Part shown: piece after piece, positions 1-6,556 of the stretch | Layout: each line of letters opens with the position of its first letter | How positions within the stretch are numbered: the stretch's first letter is position 1 | Source of the DNA: Acidimicrobiia bacterium | GTDB lineage: Bacteria; Actinomycetota; Acidimicrobiia; Acidimicrobiales; Aldehydirespiratoraceae | Direction: 5' to 3' | Assembly: GCA_022824605.1 (NCBI GenBank) | Contig: JAJDZO010000228.1 | Span: 1 to 11,283 of the forward strand | DNA length: 11,283 nt | Made by a program: the position numbers and the translations under genes | The notes under the pieces: generated by a model | Databases searched by the model: none | What the model saw: only the letters and a program-made list of their open reading frames with translations | What the model was told of the DNA's origin: nothing

Positions 1-610
1 GTTCCTGGTGGCCGACGAACGACCGCTGGTGCGCCTTGTGTTGGGGCTGTTGCGACTGGAGCTGGGGCGTTCTCCGGTCAACGACGGCAGCTTCAACTTC
101 CTGTGGGTGGTGGACTTCCCGCTGTTCGAGGCACTCACCCCCGACAGTGATCCGATCCCGTCTCACCACCCCTTCACCATGCCCCACCAAGACGATCTTG
201 AGGCGCTGATGTCGCCCGACGGCCGGGCCTCCGGCGAGGCTCTGCTGGAAGTCCGCAGCCAGGCCTACGACCTGGTGCTCAACGGCTGGGAGCTCGGGTC
301 GGGCAGCGTGAGGATCCACCGCCGCGACGTCCAGCAGCGGATCTTCGAATCGCTGGGCATCAGCGCGGAGGAGGCCCAAGACCGCTTCGGCTTCCTGCTC
401 GACGCCTTCCGCTACGGTGCCCCGCCCCACGCCGGTTTCGCGGTGGGCCTCGACCGGCTGGCCGCGCTGCTGGTGGGCGAGGAGAACATCCGCGAGGTGA
501 TCGCCTTCCCGAAGACCCAGTCCGGCGCCGATCCCCTCACCGACGCCCCCAGTCCCATAGCCGGCACCCACCTGCGAGAGCTAGGTCTGAGAGTCCTGCC
601 CCCCGCCTGA
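1..610 (+). CDS. aspS: Aspartyl-tRNA synthetase, C-terminal part (5' truncated by window edge)
   Basis: This is the last ~200 residues of a class II aspartyl-tRNA synthetase, which charges tRNA-Asp in the cytoplasm. The reading frame is open from base 2, so the gene begins outside the window; the GTG at position 8 is an internal valine. Family landmarks are visible in order: the FLWVVDFPLFE strand, HHPFTMPHQDD, the segment NGWELGSGSVRIHRRDVQ, then GAPPHAGFAVGLDRL (class II motif 3 with the ATP-binding arginine), and the conserved tail IAFPKTQSGADPLTDAPS. The stop is TGA at 608-610. About two thirds of the usual ~590-residue protein is missing on the left. Whether the enzyme is discriminating or non-discriminating (Asp/Asn) cannot be judged, because the anticodon-binding domain is not in view. 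No convincing intrinsic terminator follows it. Confidence 0.97.
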   Translation, partial: FLVADERPLVRLVLGLLRLELGRSPVNDGSFNFLWVVDFPLFEALTPDSDPIPSHHPFTMPHQDDLEALMSPDGRASGEALLEVRSQAYDLVLNGWELGSGSVRIHRRDVQQRIFESLGISAEEAQDRFGFLLDAFRYGAPPHAGFAVGLDRLAALLVGEENIREVIAFPKTQSGADPLTDAPSPIAGTHLRELGLRVLPPA

Positions 611-726
611 CCCAACGCCGCAGGATCTGGCTGGATCAACTCTTGTGGCGCAACCCATCCGTCGGCCTGCCGGCTGGATCGGGTCGGGCTCACGCTTTCG
701 GCCAGTGGCTTCTTGTCCTGCCGTTC

Positions 727-738
727 TAGGGTGACGAT
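727..738 (+). promoter_or_regulatory. Putative leaderless promoter -10 element for the 739 gene
   Basis: TAGGGT at 727-732 fits the TANNNT -10 pattern. It is followed by six bases and then GTG at 739, so transcription would begin at or next to the start codon. No convincing -35 hexamer is seen 16-18 bases upstream. The same arrangement recurs before four other genes in this window, which raises my confidence in it and in the 739 start. Confidence 0.5.
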
Positions 739-1353
739 GTGCGCCGAGACGCTCATGGCCTGACTTCTCCCTCCGGCAGGAGTTCGGAGACTCCTGAGGT
801 CCGGCCTCGAGTGCGTCGGACTCAGGATGTGGCTGCCTTGATGTTCGTGGTGGCCGGTGTCGCCCTGATGCTGATCTGGTATTTCGGCGCCCAGGACGGG
901 CAGCCCAACGCAGAACTCGCGGCGGTGGCCTTCGGGGCTCCGTACTGCCTGCTCGGGCTCCTTGCTTTCCTCGGAGGCCGCACCGGGCGACCCGCGCTGA
1001 CGCTGTTCGCGAGCACGCCGCTGGTGTTGATGAGCCTCATCTCGGTCATCCTGGTTCCGCTGGCGCTTCCGGCCGGGTTCCTGGTAGTGCGGGCCATCTC
1101 GGGGCTGATGGCCGGCCAGCAGCACCAGAGGCCGTTGGAGATGTTCCTTCCGTTCGTGGTCACGGCCGCCCCGGTGCTGGCGTTCGGCTACCTGCTGTTC
1201 CATCAGGACCCGGCGTCGTGGCGATCCGATGCCAACACGATGCATTCAGCCGGCGACATAGTGACTGTCACCGAGTCCGTGCTGTCGCTGGGTGCCGTTG
1301 CCGTATCGGCTGCGGTCGCGTACTTCTGGCTAGTCAAGAGGCCGAGCGAGTAG
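739..1353 (+). CDS. Hypothetical multi-pass membrane protein
   Basis: I do not recognise this 204-residue protein. It reads as an integral membrane protein with about five hydrophobic segments: residues ~32-50, ~62-80, ~85-115 (one long stretch or two helices), ~137-155 and ~176-200. The N-terminal ~30 residues are Arg/Ser-rich and the C-terminus ends in a short basic tail (VKRPSE). It shows no catalytic motif. I chose GTG 739 because a TANNNT hexamer sits six bases upstream, which suggests leaderless translation. GTG 811, with GAGGT ten bases before it, is a reasonable alternative that would remove the charged N-terminus. It lies alone between aspS and rarA and has its own likely promoter, so the context gives no function. 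Good third-position G/C bias and the regular hydrophobic pattern argue that it is a real gene. Confidence 0.75.
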   Translation: MRRDAHGLTSPSGRSSETPEVRPRVRRTQDVAALMFVVAGVALMLIWYFGAQDGQPNAELAAVAFGAPYCLLGLLAFLGGRTGRPALTLFASTPLVLMSLISVILVPLALPAGFLVVRAISGLMAGQQHQRPLEMFLPFVVTAAPVLAFGYLLFHQDPASWRSDANTMHSAGDIVTVTESVLSLGAVAVSAAVAYFWLVKRPSE

Positions 1354-1404
1354 CGCTCGACTCCGACGCCAAGTGAGACACCGTCGCGTGGGTCATCGCG
1401 CGCA

Positions 1405-1417
1405 TAGGGTCGGACGT
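1405..1417 (+). promoter_or_regulatory. Putative leaderless promoter -10 element for rarA
   Basis: TAGGGT at 1405-1410 is followed by seven bases and then GTG at 1418, the start expected from the RarA family N-terminus. Together these favour a leaderless transcript starting at 1418. No clear -35 box is seen. Confidence 0.5.
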
Positions 1418-2758
1418 GTGGCTGGGGATCTCTTCGATGCGGCTGCGGCTGAGCGGCTGAACCGGAGGGCGCCGCTGGCGGCCCGGTTGCGGCCCCGCAC
1501 CCTCGACGAGATCGTCGGTCAGGATCACCTTGTCGGACCGGGGCGGCCGCTGAGGGAGCTGATCGAGGCCGACCGGTTGTCGTCGGTGATCCTGTGGGGT
1601 CCGCCGGGCACGGGCAAGACCACCTTGGCCCGGGTGGTGGCCCTGACCACGTCCAAGGTGTTCGAGGAGCTCTCCGCGGTGACCGCCGGGGTGAAGGACG
1701 TGCGAGGTGTGATCGAGCGTGCCCGTGACCGACTGGGCACCCACGGCACCGGCACGATCCTGTTCCTAGACGAGGTCCACCGCTTCAACAAGGCCCAGCA
1801 GGACGCCCTGTTGCCCGCGGTGGAGGACGGCCTGATCGTGTTGATCGGCGCCACCACCGAGAACCCGCACTTCGAGGTCAATCCGCCGCTGATGTCGCGC
1901 TCGACGCTGTTCCGCCTTCATCCGCTGGACGAGGCTTCGCTGACGGATCTGATCCGGCGGGGCCTCGACGCCGAGCAGGCCGGCGCCGACGACGACGCGG
2001 TCCGCCACCTGGCGGCTCGCAGCGGCGGAGACGGCCGCCACGGCCTCACCGGCACCGAGGTGGCGGTGGCCCTGGCCGGTCGGCGCGGCGAGTCCGCGCC
2101 GGGCGGGCGGCCCGGTGTCAACGGGATGGAGTCGGTCCATGTGACGTTGGCTGATGCCGAGGCCGCGGCTGACGCCAAGGCTGTGCGTTATGGCCGTGAC
2201 GGTCACTACGACGTGATCAGTGCGTTCATCAAGAGCATCCGGGGCTCCGACGCCGATGCGGGCCTCTACTGGCTGGCCCGGATGCTGGATGCGGGAGAGG
2301 ATCCGCGCTTCATCGCCCGGCGGCTGGTGATCCTGGCCTCCGAGGACATCGGACTGGCCGACGACGCAGCGCTGCTGGTGGCCGACGCCGCGGCCCGCGC
2401 CGTGGAGTACGTCGGCTTGCCCGAGGCCCAGCTCAACCTGGCTCATGCGGTGGTGAGGCTGGCCACCGCACCCAAGTCCAACCGGGTGACCGTGGCTCTG
2501 GGCCTGGCCGCCGCCGATGCTCGCACCGCCGGAACCGGTGAGGTGCCCATGCACCTGCGCGACGCCCACTACCAGGGCGCGAAGTCTCTCGGCCACGGCG
2601 AGGGATACCGCTATCCCCACGACCACCCCGACGGCTGGGTCGCCCAGCAGCACCGCCCCGCCGAAGTTGCAGACAACGTCTACTACGAGCCCTCAGATCA
2701 CGGCGCCGAAGCCACCCTCCGCAGGTGCCGGAATGAGGGACTAGACGGCGGCGCGTAG
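1418..2758 (+). CDS. rarA: Replication-associated recombination protein A (RarA/MgsA AAA+ ATPase)
   Basis: This encodes a 446-residue AAA+ ATPase of the clamp-loader-like RarA/MgsA/WRNIP1 family, which acts at stalled replication forks with SSB and is thought to open DNA ends or load replication factors. Visible parts: the family N-terminus DLFDAAAAERLNRRAPLAAR, Walker A GPPGTGKTT at residues 61-69, Walker B ILFLDEVHRF with D118/E119, the sensor-1 region IGATTENPHFEVNPPLMSR from residue 143, and the C-terminal MgsA domain beginning near HYDVISAFIKSIRGSD (263-278) and ending in HLRDAHYQGAKSLGHG and YPHDHPDGW. Length is normal for the family. The frame is open back to GTG 1373, but GTG 1418 matches the usual N-terminus and sits seven bases after a TANNNT hexamer. 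Its last 18 bases overlap the 3' end of the convergent gene on the minus strand. Confidence 0.95.
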   Translation: MAGDLFDAAAAERLNRRAPLAARLRPRTLDEIVGQDHLVGPGRPLRELIEADRLSSVILWGPPGTGKTTLARVVALTTSKVFEELSAVTAGVKDVRGVIERARDRLGTHGTGTILFLDEVHRFNKAQQDALLPAVEDGLIVLIGATTENPHFEVNPPLMSRSTLFRLHPLDEASLTDLIRRGLDAEQAGADDDAVRHLAARSGGDGRHGLTGTEVAVALAGRRGESAPGGRPGVNGMESVHVTLADAEAAADAKAVRYGRDGHYDVISAFIKSIRGSDADAGLYWLARMLDAGEDPRFIARRLVILASEDIGLADDAALLVADAAARAVEYVGLPEAQLNLAHAVVRLATAPKSNRVTVALGLAAADARTAGTGEVPMHLRDAHYQGAKSLGHGEGYRYPHDHPDGWVAQQHRPAEVADNVYYEPSDHGAEATLRRCRNEGLDGGA

Positions 2759-3136
2759 TCCGGCGACAGCTTCGACTGCAGCTAGGCGTTCACCGAGATC
2801 GCTGATCTGAGCACTGGTCTCGGAATGGAGCTTCTCGCGGTGGTCTCGGTGCTCGCGGTCGAGCGCGGCGATCGCGCCCATGGCTTCGCGGTGGAGTTGG
2901 TCGGTGTGGTCGCGGAGACTGCCGGTTTCTGCGGCGATCGCGGCCATGGCTTCGCGGTGGAGTTGGTCGGCATGGGCGCGAACACCGCTGATCGCCTCCA
3001 GCAGTGCGCTGTGGCTCGACTCGATCCGTTGGGTTTGAAGCGCCGACTGTTGCAGCAAGTGCCTGATGGGCACGACCAGGAAGGTGATGAACGCCGCTCC
3101 CAGGAACGACACAATTGCAATGATCCAAGGTTCCAT
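2741..3136 (-). CDS. Small membrane-anchored protein with three 22-residue repeats
   Basis: I do not recognise this 131-residue protein as a named family. It has an N-terminal hydrophobic segment (MEPWIIAIVSFLGAAFITFL, residues ~5-22), a short basic stretch (PIRHLLQQ), and then a long charged, probably helical domain. Residues 55-76, 77-98 and 99-120 are three tandem 22-residue repeats. The first two share DQLHREAM followed by A/G-AIAA; the third (HREKLHSETSAQI) is diverged. Twenty-two residues is two hendecads, consistent with a coiled coil. I chose ATG at 3136 because TATGGT lies seven bases upstream on the minus strand, as at the other leaderless starts here. Longer in-frame extensions would run back through the divergent gene's promoter and coding region. 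It is convergent with rarA (18-base overlap) and divergent from the 3207 gene. A scaffold or cell-envelope role is only inference. Confidence 0.75.
   Translation of the reverse strand: MEPWIIAIVSFLGAAFITFLVVPIRHLLQQSALQTQRIESSHSALLEAISGVRAHADQLHREAMAAIAAETGSLRDHTDQLHREAMGAIAALDREHRDHREKLHSETSAQISDLGERLAAVEAVAGLRAAV
2865..2970. repeat. Two 40-bp direct repeats, 66-bp period
   Basis: Bases 2865-2904 and 2931-2970 are identical except for one position (C at 2877, G at 2943). The 66-bp period equals 22 codons, so the repeat encodes two of the three 22-residue units of the minus-strand protein. The near-identity at DNA level points to a recent duplication or gene conversion inside the gene. Confidence 0.9.
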
Positions 3137-3149
3137 AGCCGCGACCATA
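3137..3149 (-). promoter_or_regulatory. Putative leaderless promoter -10 element for the 2741-3136 gene
   Basis: Read on the minus strand, TATGGT (plus 3144-3149) is followed by seven bases and then ATG at 3136. It lies in the 70-bp divergent gap shared with the 3207 gene. No clear -35 box is seen. Confidence 0.5.
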
Positions 3150-3184
3150 CCACGGTCCGCGCCGCAGCATCCGGCGCGGGCTGC

Positions 3185-3202
3185 GTCAAGCGGTATCTTG
3201 AC
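3185..3202. promoter_or_regulatory. Inverted repeat overlapping the -10 of the 3207 gene (possible operator)
   Basis: GTCAAG (3185-3190), six bases, then CTTGAC (3197-3202) form a perfect 6+6 dyad that covers the -10 hexamer TATCTT. A protein bound here would block the promoter. No regulator gene is visible nearby, so the operator role is inference. Confidence 0.35.
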
Positions 3203-3206
3203 TCGT
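3194..3206 (+). promoter_or_regulatory. Putative leaderless promoter -10 element for the DUF948-type gene
   Basis: TATCTT at 3194-3199 is the best TANNNT match in the window. It is followed by seven bases and then GTG at 3207. It probably drives the 3207-3940 pair and may drive the alaS operon behind it. Confidence 0.55.
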
Positions 3207-3629
3207 GTGAGCGCTGTCGATCTGGCCGCCGTGATCGTGGCGGTCGTGTGCCTGGCGACGGTGGCGGCATTGACAGTGGCCGTGGTCTCGCTGGTGCGCA
3301 CCATGCGCGAACTGCGCGATGTGGTCGACGACCTGCGCGACTCGGCGCTTCCGATGGTCGACGACCTTCGCTCCACTGTCACCAAGGCCGACGCTGAGCT
3401 TCACCGGGTGGACCGGGTCATCGGTCGGGCCGAGCGCATCGCGGCCACCGCGGATCACGCCAGCCGCCTGACCTACCGGGCCTTCGCACCGCCGTTGATC
3501 AAGGGATTGTCACTGGTGTCGGGAGCCGGTCAGGCGGGCCGACGCCTGCGCGAGCGTCGCCGCCATCGTCGGTCCCTCGACCTGGCTGCGCCCGACCGCG
3601 ACACCCGATCCCGGAGGCTTCGGCGATGA
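3207..3629 (+). CDS. DUF948-type membrane-anchored coiled-coil protein
   Basis: This encodes a 140-residue protein with one N-terminal transmembrane segment (residues ~6-30, rich in Ala/Val/Leu), followed by a charged helical region (RTMRELRDVVDDLRDSALPM, then VTKADAELHRVDRVIGRAERI) and a very basic C-terminal tail. This architecture and the position just before alaS match the DUF948 proteins that precede alaS in other actinobacteria; no biochemical role is established for them that I can name. The start is GTG 3207, seven bases after TATCTT. The frame is open further upstream but only through the promoter and the divergent gene. The stop TGA (3627-3629) overlaps the next ATG (3626) by four bases, so the two are translationally coupled. 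Confidence 0.82.
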   Translation: MSAVDLAAVIVAVVCLATVAALTVAVVSLVRTMRELRDVVDDLRDSALPMVDDLRSTVTKADAELHRVDRVIGRAERIAATADHASRLTYRAFAPPLIKGLSLVSGAGQAGRRLRERRRHRRSLDLAAPDRDTRSRRLRR

Positions 3630-3940
3630 GGCGTATGTGGTGGCTGGGAGCGGGTTACATGGCCGGTCTCGGTACCGCGGCCTGGCTGCGCGGCAAGGCT
3701 CGCGAGGCGGCGGAACGCTACGCCCCCGCCAACATCCGCAACGTCGTGGCCGAGCGGTCGCAGCAGGCCGCCAGCCGGGCCCGCGAGACTGCCGTCGACA
3801 ATGCCCGCAGCTTCGGCCGAGGAGCGCGACGCATCGCTGACGATGTCCGACATGCCGTTGTCGAGGGCCGCGACGCCATGCGCCGCTCCGAGACAGAACT
3901 GCGCGGCGAGGATCCCGACACCCAGGCGGATCCGGAATGA
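3626..3940 (+). CDS. Small DUF6167-like protein, coupled to the DUF948 gene
   Basis: This encodes a 104-residue protein with a short hydrophobic N-terminus (WWLGAGYMAGLGTAAWL) followed by a basic, Ala/Arg-rich amphipathic region (residues ~22-85) and an acidic end. It starts at ATG 3626 in an ATGA overlap with the preceding stop. In Streptomyces and relatives a similar small protein (annotated DUF6167) occupies the place between the DUF948 gene and alaS, so I assign it there by position and general form; the sequence match is by eye only. Function is unknown, and a membrane-associated partner of the DUF948 protein is a guess. Its stop TGA (3938-3940) overlaps another ATG at 3937, which opens a 14-codon frame leading to alaS. 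Confidence 0.78.
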   Translation: MRRMWWLGAGYMAGLGTAAWLRGKAREAAERYAPANIRNVVAERSQQAASRARETAVDNARSFGRGARRIADDVRHAVVEGRDAMRRSETELRGEDPDTQADPE

Positions 3941-3981
3941 GCCCCAGAGGTCGAGCGAATAGGCGAGCCAAGCTCGCATGA
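3937..3981 (+). CDS. 14-codon bridging micro-ORF upstream of alaS
   Basis: The frame starts with an ATGA overlap with the upstream stop and reads M-S-P-R-G-R-A-N-R-R-A-K-L-A. It ends with TGA at 3979-3981, overlapping the alaS ATG (3978) as a second ATGA. It contains three Ala codons and four Arg codons, two of them AGA and AGG, which are usually rare in high-G+C genomes. Only about half of its third positions are G/C, so the peptide itself is probably not under selection. It may instead carry ribosomes from the upstream gene to alaS, or act as a leader peptide. It could be chance. Confidence 0.35.
   Translation: MSPRGRANRRAKLA
3963..3977 (+). promoter_or_regulatory. alaS: Hairpin abutting the alaS start codon
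   Basis: GCGAGC (3963-3968), loop CAA, and GCTCGC (3972-3977) form a perfect six-base-pair stem that ends at the base before the alaS ATG. A purine-rich AGAGG (3946-3950) is too far away to serve as a Shine-Dalgarno site in linear RNA (27 bases), but the folded stem would bring it to an effective ~12 bases. Alternatively the stem could hinder initiation unless ribosomes translating the micro-ORF melt it. Both are inference. Confidence 0.4.
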
Positions 3982-6554
3982 AGTCGATGACCGCGGCGCA
4001 GGTCCGCAGAGCCTTCGTCGACTTCTTCGCCGAGCGGGGCCACACCCATCACCCGTCGGCCAGCCTGATCCCCCACGATCCCACGCTGCTGTTCACGGTG
4101 GCGGGAATGGTGCCGTTCAAGACCTACTTCACCGGCGAGCAGCAGGCCCCGTTCTCGAGGGCGGTGACCGTGCAGAAGTGCGTGAGGGCCGGCGGCAAAC
4201 ACAACGATCTCGATGAGATCGGGCGGACATCGCGTCACCTGACCTTCTTCGAGATGCTCGGCAACTTCAGCTTCGGCGACTACTTCAAGTCCGACGCCTG
4301 CGCCTGGGCGTGGGAACTGGTCACCGGTGTGTTCGGCCTCGATCCCGAGCGGCTGTGGGTGACGGTGCATCACAGCGACGACGAAGCCGAGGCCATCTGG
4401 CGCGACGAGGTGGGCGTGCCCGCCGAGAGGATCCAGCGACTCGGCGACGACAACTACTGGCGCATGGCCGATGTGGGTCCCTGCGGGCCGTGCTCGGAGA
4501 TCTTCTGGGACAAGGGACCCGACTACGGCCCCGACGGCGGTCCCGCCCATGGCGGCGAGGAGCGCTTCGTCGAGGTCTGGAACCTGGTGTTCATGCAGTT
4601 CGAGAGCACATCGGACGGCCGCGAGATCCCGCTGCCCAAGCCCTCGATCGACACCGGCTTGGGCTTGGAGCGGACGGTGGCCGTGCTGCAGGGCGTGGAC
4701 TCGGTTTGGGAGACCGACGAGTTCGTCGCCCTGCTCGACGCGGCCCAGCAACTCACCGGTGCTGAGCTGGGCGAGTCGGAGCCCCGTGATGTGTCGCTTC
4801 GCATTCTCGCCGACCATGCCCGCTCCACGTCGCTGCTGGTGAGCGACGGGGTGTTTCCCTCCAACGAGGACCGCGGCTACGTGCTGCGCCGCATAATCCG
4901 TCGGGCGGTGCGCCACGCCTACCTGCTGGGTGTGGAGGAGCCCGTGATGGGGGGCATGGTCGACGCGGTTGTCGAGGTGATGGGCGAGGCCTACCCGGAC
5001 CTGGTGCGCAACCACGGCTACGTGCGCGATGTGATCGACCGTGAGGAGCAGCGTTTCCGCCAGACGCTGCGCACCGGACAGGCCATCCTCGACGGTCGCA
5101 TGGCGGCACTCTCCGACGGCCAGCCGATAGACGGCGAGGTTGCCTTCCTGTTGCACGACACCTACGGCTTCCCTCTCGAGGTCACCGTCGAGATCGCCGC
5201 CGAGAGGGGAGTGGAGGTGGACACGGAGGGCTTCGCGGCCGCCATGTCCCAACAGCAGGAGCGGGCCCGCAGCGCACGGTCGGTGGCCGCGGCCGACGAT
5301 GTCGCCCCGTTCGTGGCGTTGTTCTCCGCGGCGGGACCCACCGAGTTCTGTGGCCGGGCCGACCTGGGTACCACTGCACGGGTGCTGTACGCCACCGACG
5401 GTCGGGTGGTGCTCGACCGCACACCGTTCTACGCCGAGAGCGGCGGCCAGATCGGAGACACCGGTGAGATCCGGTGCGAGGCCACCGGCGCGCGGGCGGA
5501 GGTGGTCGACACCGTCTACGGGGTTCCGGACCTGCATGTGCATCTCGTCGAAGCAACCGAGGGCGAACTGCGAGTCGGCGACGAGGTCACCGCCACGGTG
5601 GACGCCGGGCGCAGGGCCGGCATCCGTCGCAACCACACCGCCACCCACATCCTGCATTGGGCGTTGCGGGAGGTTCTCGGCGATCACGTCAAGCAGCAGG
5701 GATCCTGGGTGGGCCCGGACCGTCTGCGCTTCGACTTCAGCCACTACGAGGCCCTCACCGCCGAGCAGATCACCGATGTGGAGGATCTCGTCAACTCTGA
5801 GGTGCTCGACAACGAGTCGTGCCGGCATTACGAGACGACCTTCGATCATGCCCAGCAGATCGGCGCCATCGCCTTCTTCGGCGACAAGTACGGCGACATG
5901 GTGCGGGTGCTGGAGGCCGGGCGTCACTCGGTGGAGTTGTGCGGCGGCACCCATGTGCGTGCCCTGGGCGACATCGGTGCGTTCCACATCACCTCGGAGG
6001 CGTCGATCGGCGCCAACATGCGCAGGCTGGAAGCCATCACCGGCACCGACACGCTCACTCTGTTGCGCTCTCAGCAGTCTCTCATAGACGATGTGGCCCG
6101 CTCGTTGGGGGTGCCTTCGGCCGAGTTGGCCGACGGTGTGGCCAAACGGCAGAGCGAGACCAAGGCTCTGCGCAGCGAGGTCGCCGATTTGAGGCGCCGG
6201 GTGGCGCTGGGCCGCGCGCCCGAGTTGGCGGCAACGGCGGTGGAGGGCGTGGTGGTGGCTCGGGTCGACGACGTGGGGCGCGACGGCTTGCGAGACCTGG
6301 CGGTTTCGATTCGTGACATCGCCGGTGTGAAGGCGGTGGTGTTGGGCACTGCGCTCGATTCCGGGGGAGCCGCCCTGGCTGCCGCGGCCAACGAGGGCGG
6401 CGGCTTCCACGCCGGCGATCTCATCGGCGACGCCAAGAAGGCGATCCGCGGCGGAGGTCGATCCGCAGCCGATTTCTGCGTGGCCGGAGGCGCTGACGCC
6501 GAACGCCTGGACGAGGCCCTCGATCTGGCACGCGCCGCGGCCGGACTGTCCTGA
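3978..6554 (+). CDS. alaS: Alanyl-tRNA synthetase
   Basis: This encodes an 858-residue class II enzyme that charges tRNA-Ala and edits Ser/Gly mischarging in the cytoplasm. The N-terminal catalytic core shows SASLIPHDPTLLFTVAGMVPF, VQKCVRAGGKHNDLDEIG, RTSRHLTFFEMLGNFSFGDY, CGPCSEIFWDKGPDYG and DTGLGLERT. The editing domain carries both metal-site motifs: H553-T-A-T-H557 and C655-G-G-T-H659. The C-Ala/DHHA1 end has the glycine-rich AIRGGGRSAADF near residue 825. All expected parts are present and the length is slightly below the usual ~870-880. ATG 3978 is chosen because it overlaps the 14-codon micro-ORF stop and gives a standard N-terminus; ATG 3987 is possible. ruvX follows after two bases. 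A 1041-residue open frame on the opposite strand is a codon-bias shadow. Confidence 0.98.
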   Translation: MKSMTAAQVRRAFVDFFAERGHTHHPSASLIPHDPTLLFTVAGMVPFKTYFTGEQQAPFSRAVTVQKCVRAGGKHNDLDEIGRTSRHLTFFEMLGNFSFGDYFKSDACAWAWELVTGVFGLDPERLWVTVHHSDDEAEAIWRDEVGVPAERIQRLGDDNYWRMADVGPCGPCSEIFWDKGPDYGPDGGPAHGGEERFVEVWNLVFMQFESTSDGREIPLPKPSIDTGLGLERTVAVLQGVDSVWETDEFVALLDAAQQLTGAELGESEPRDVSLRILADHARSTSLLVSDGVFPSNEDRGYVLRRIIRRAVRHAYLLGVEEPVMGGMVDAVVEVMGEAYPDLVRNHGYVRDVIDREEQRFRQTLRTGQAILDGRMAALSDGQPIDGEVAFLLHDTYGFPLEVTVEIAAERGVEVDTEGFAAAMSQQQERARSARSVAAADDVAPFVALFSAAGPTEFCGRADLGTTARVLYATDGRVVLDRTPFYAESGGQIGDTGEIRCEATGARAEVVDTVYGVPDLHVHLVEATEGELRVGDEVTATVDAGRRAGIRRNHTATHILHWALREVLGDHVKQQGSWVGPDRLRFDFSHYEALTAEQITDVEDLVNSEVLDNESCRHYETTFDHAQQIGAIAFFGDKYGDMVRVLEAGRHSVELCGGTHVRALGDIGAFHITSEASIGANMRRLEAITGTDTLTLLRSQQSLIDDVARSLGVPSAELADGVAKRQSETKALRSEVADLRRRVALGRAPELAATAVEGVVVARVDDVGRDGLRDLAVSIRDIAGVKAVVLGTALDSGGAALAAAANEGGGFHAGDLIGDAKKAIRGGGRSAADFCVAGGADAERLDEALDLARAAAGLS

Positions 6555-6556
6555 GG

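Noticed and set aside
629..680. Direct repeat GGCTGGATC at 629-637 and 672-680 in the aspS-739 gap
   Set aside because: Nine bases repeated once in G+C-rich DNA is easily chance, and no further structure supports it. A nearby weak stem (CTGG/CCAG) also lacks a U-run.
412..1245. 277-codon minus-strand frame over the aspS end and the 739 gene
   Set aside because: It crosses the certain aspS coding end, is rich in Arg/Gln/His as expected of an antisense frame, and has no recognisable domain.
1373..1417. Upstream GTG start for rarA at 1373
   Set aside because: The added 15 residues (Arg/His-rich) do not match the family N-terminus and would include the TANNNT element; GTG 1418 fits better.
3066..3206. 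N-terminal extension of the DUF948-type protein back to 3066
   Set aside because: It would read through the divergent gene's start and both promoters. GTG 3207 gives a normal membrane-anchored N-terminus.
3137..3385. N-terminal extension of the minus-strand repeat protein to 3385
   Set aside because: The extension is a Thr/Ser/Arg-rich antisense of the 3207 gene and crosses the divergent promoter.
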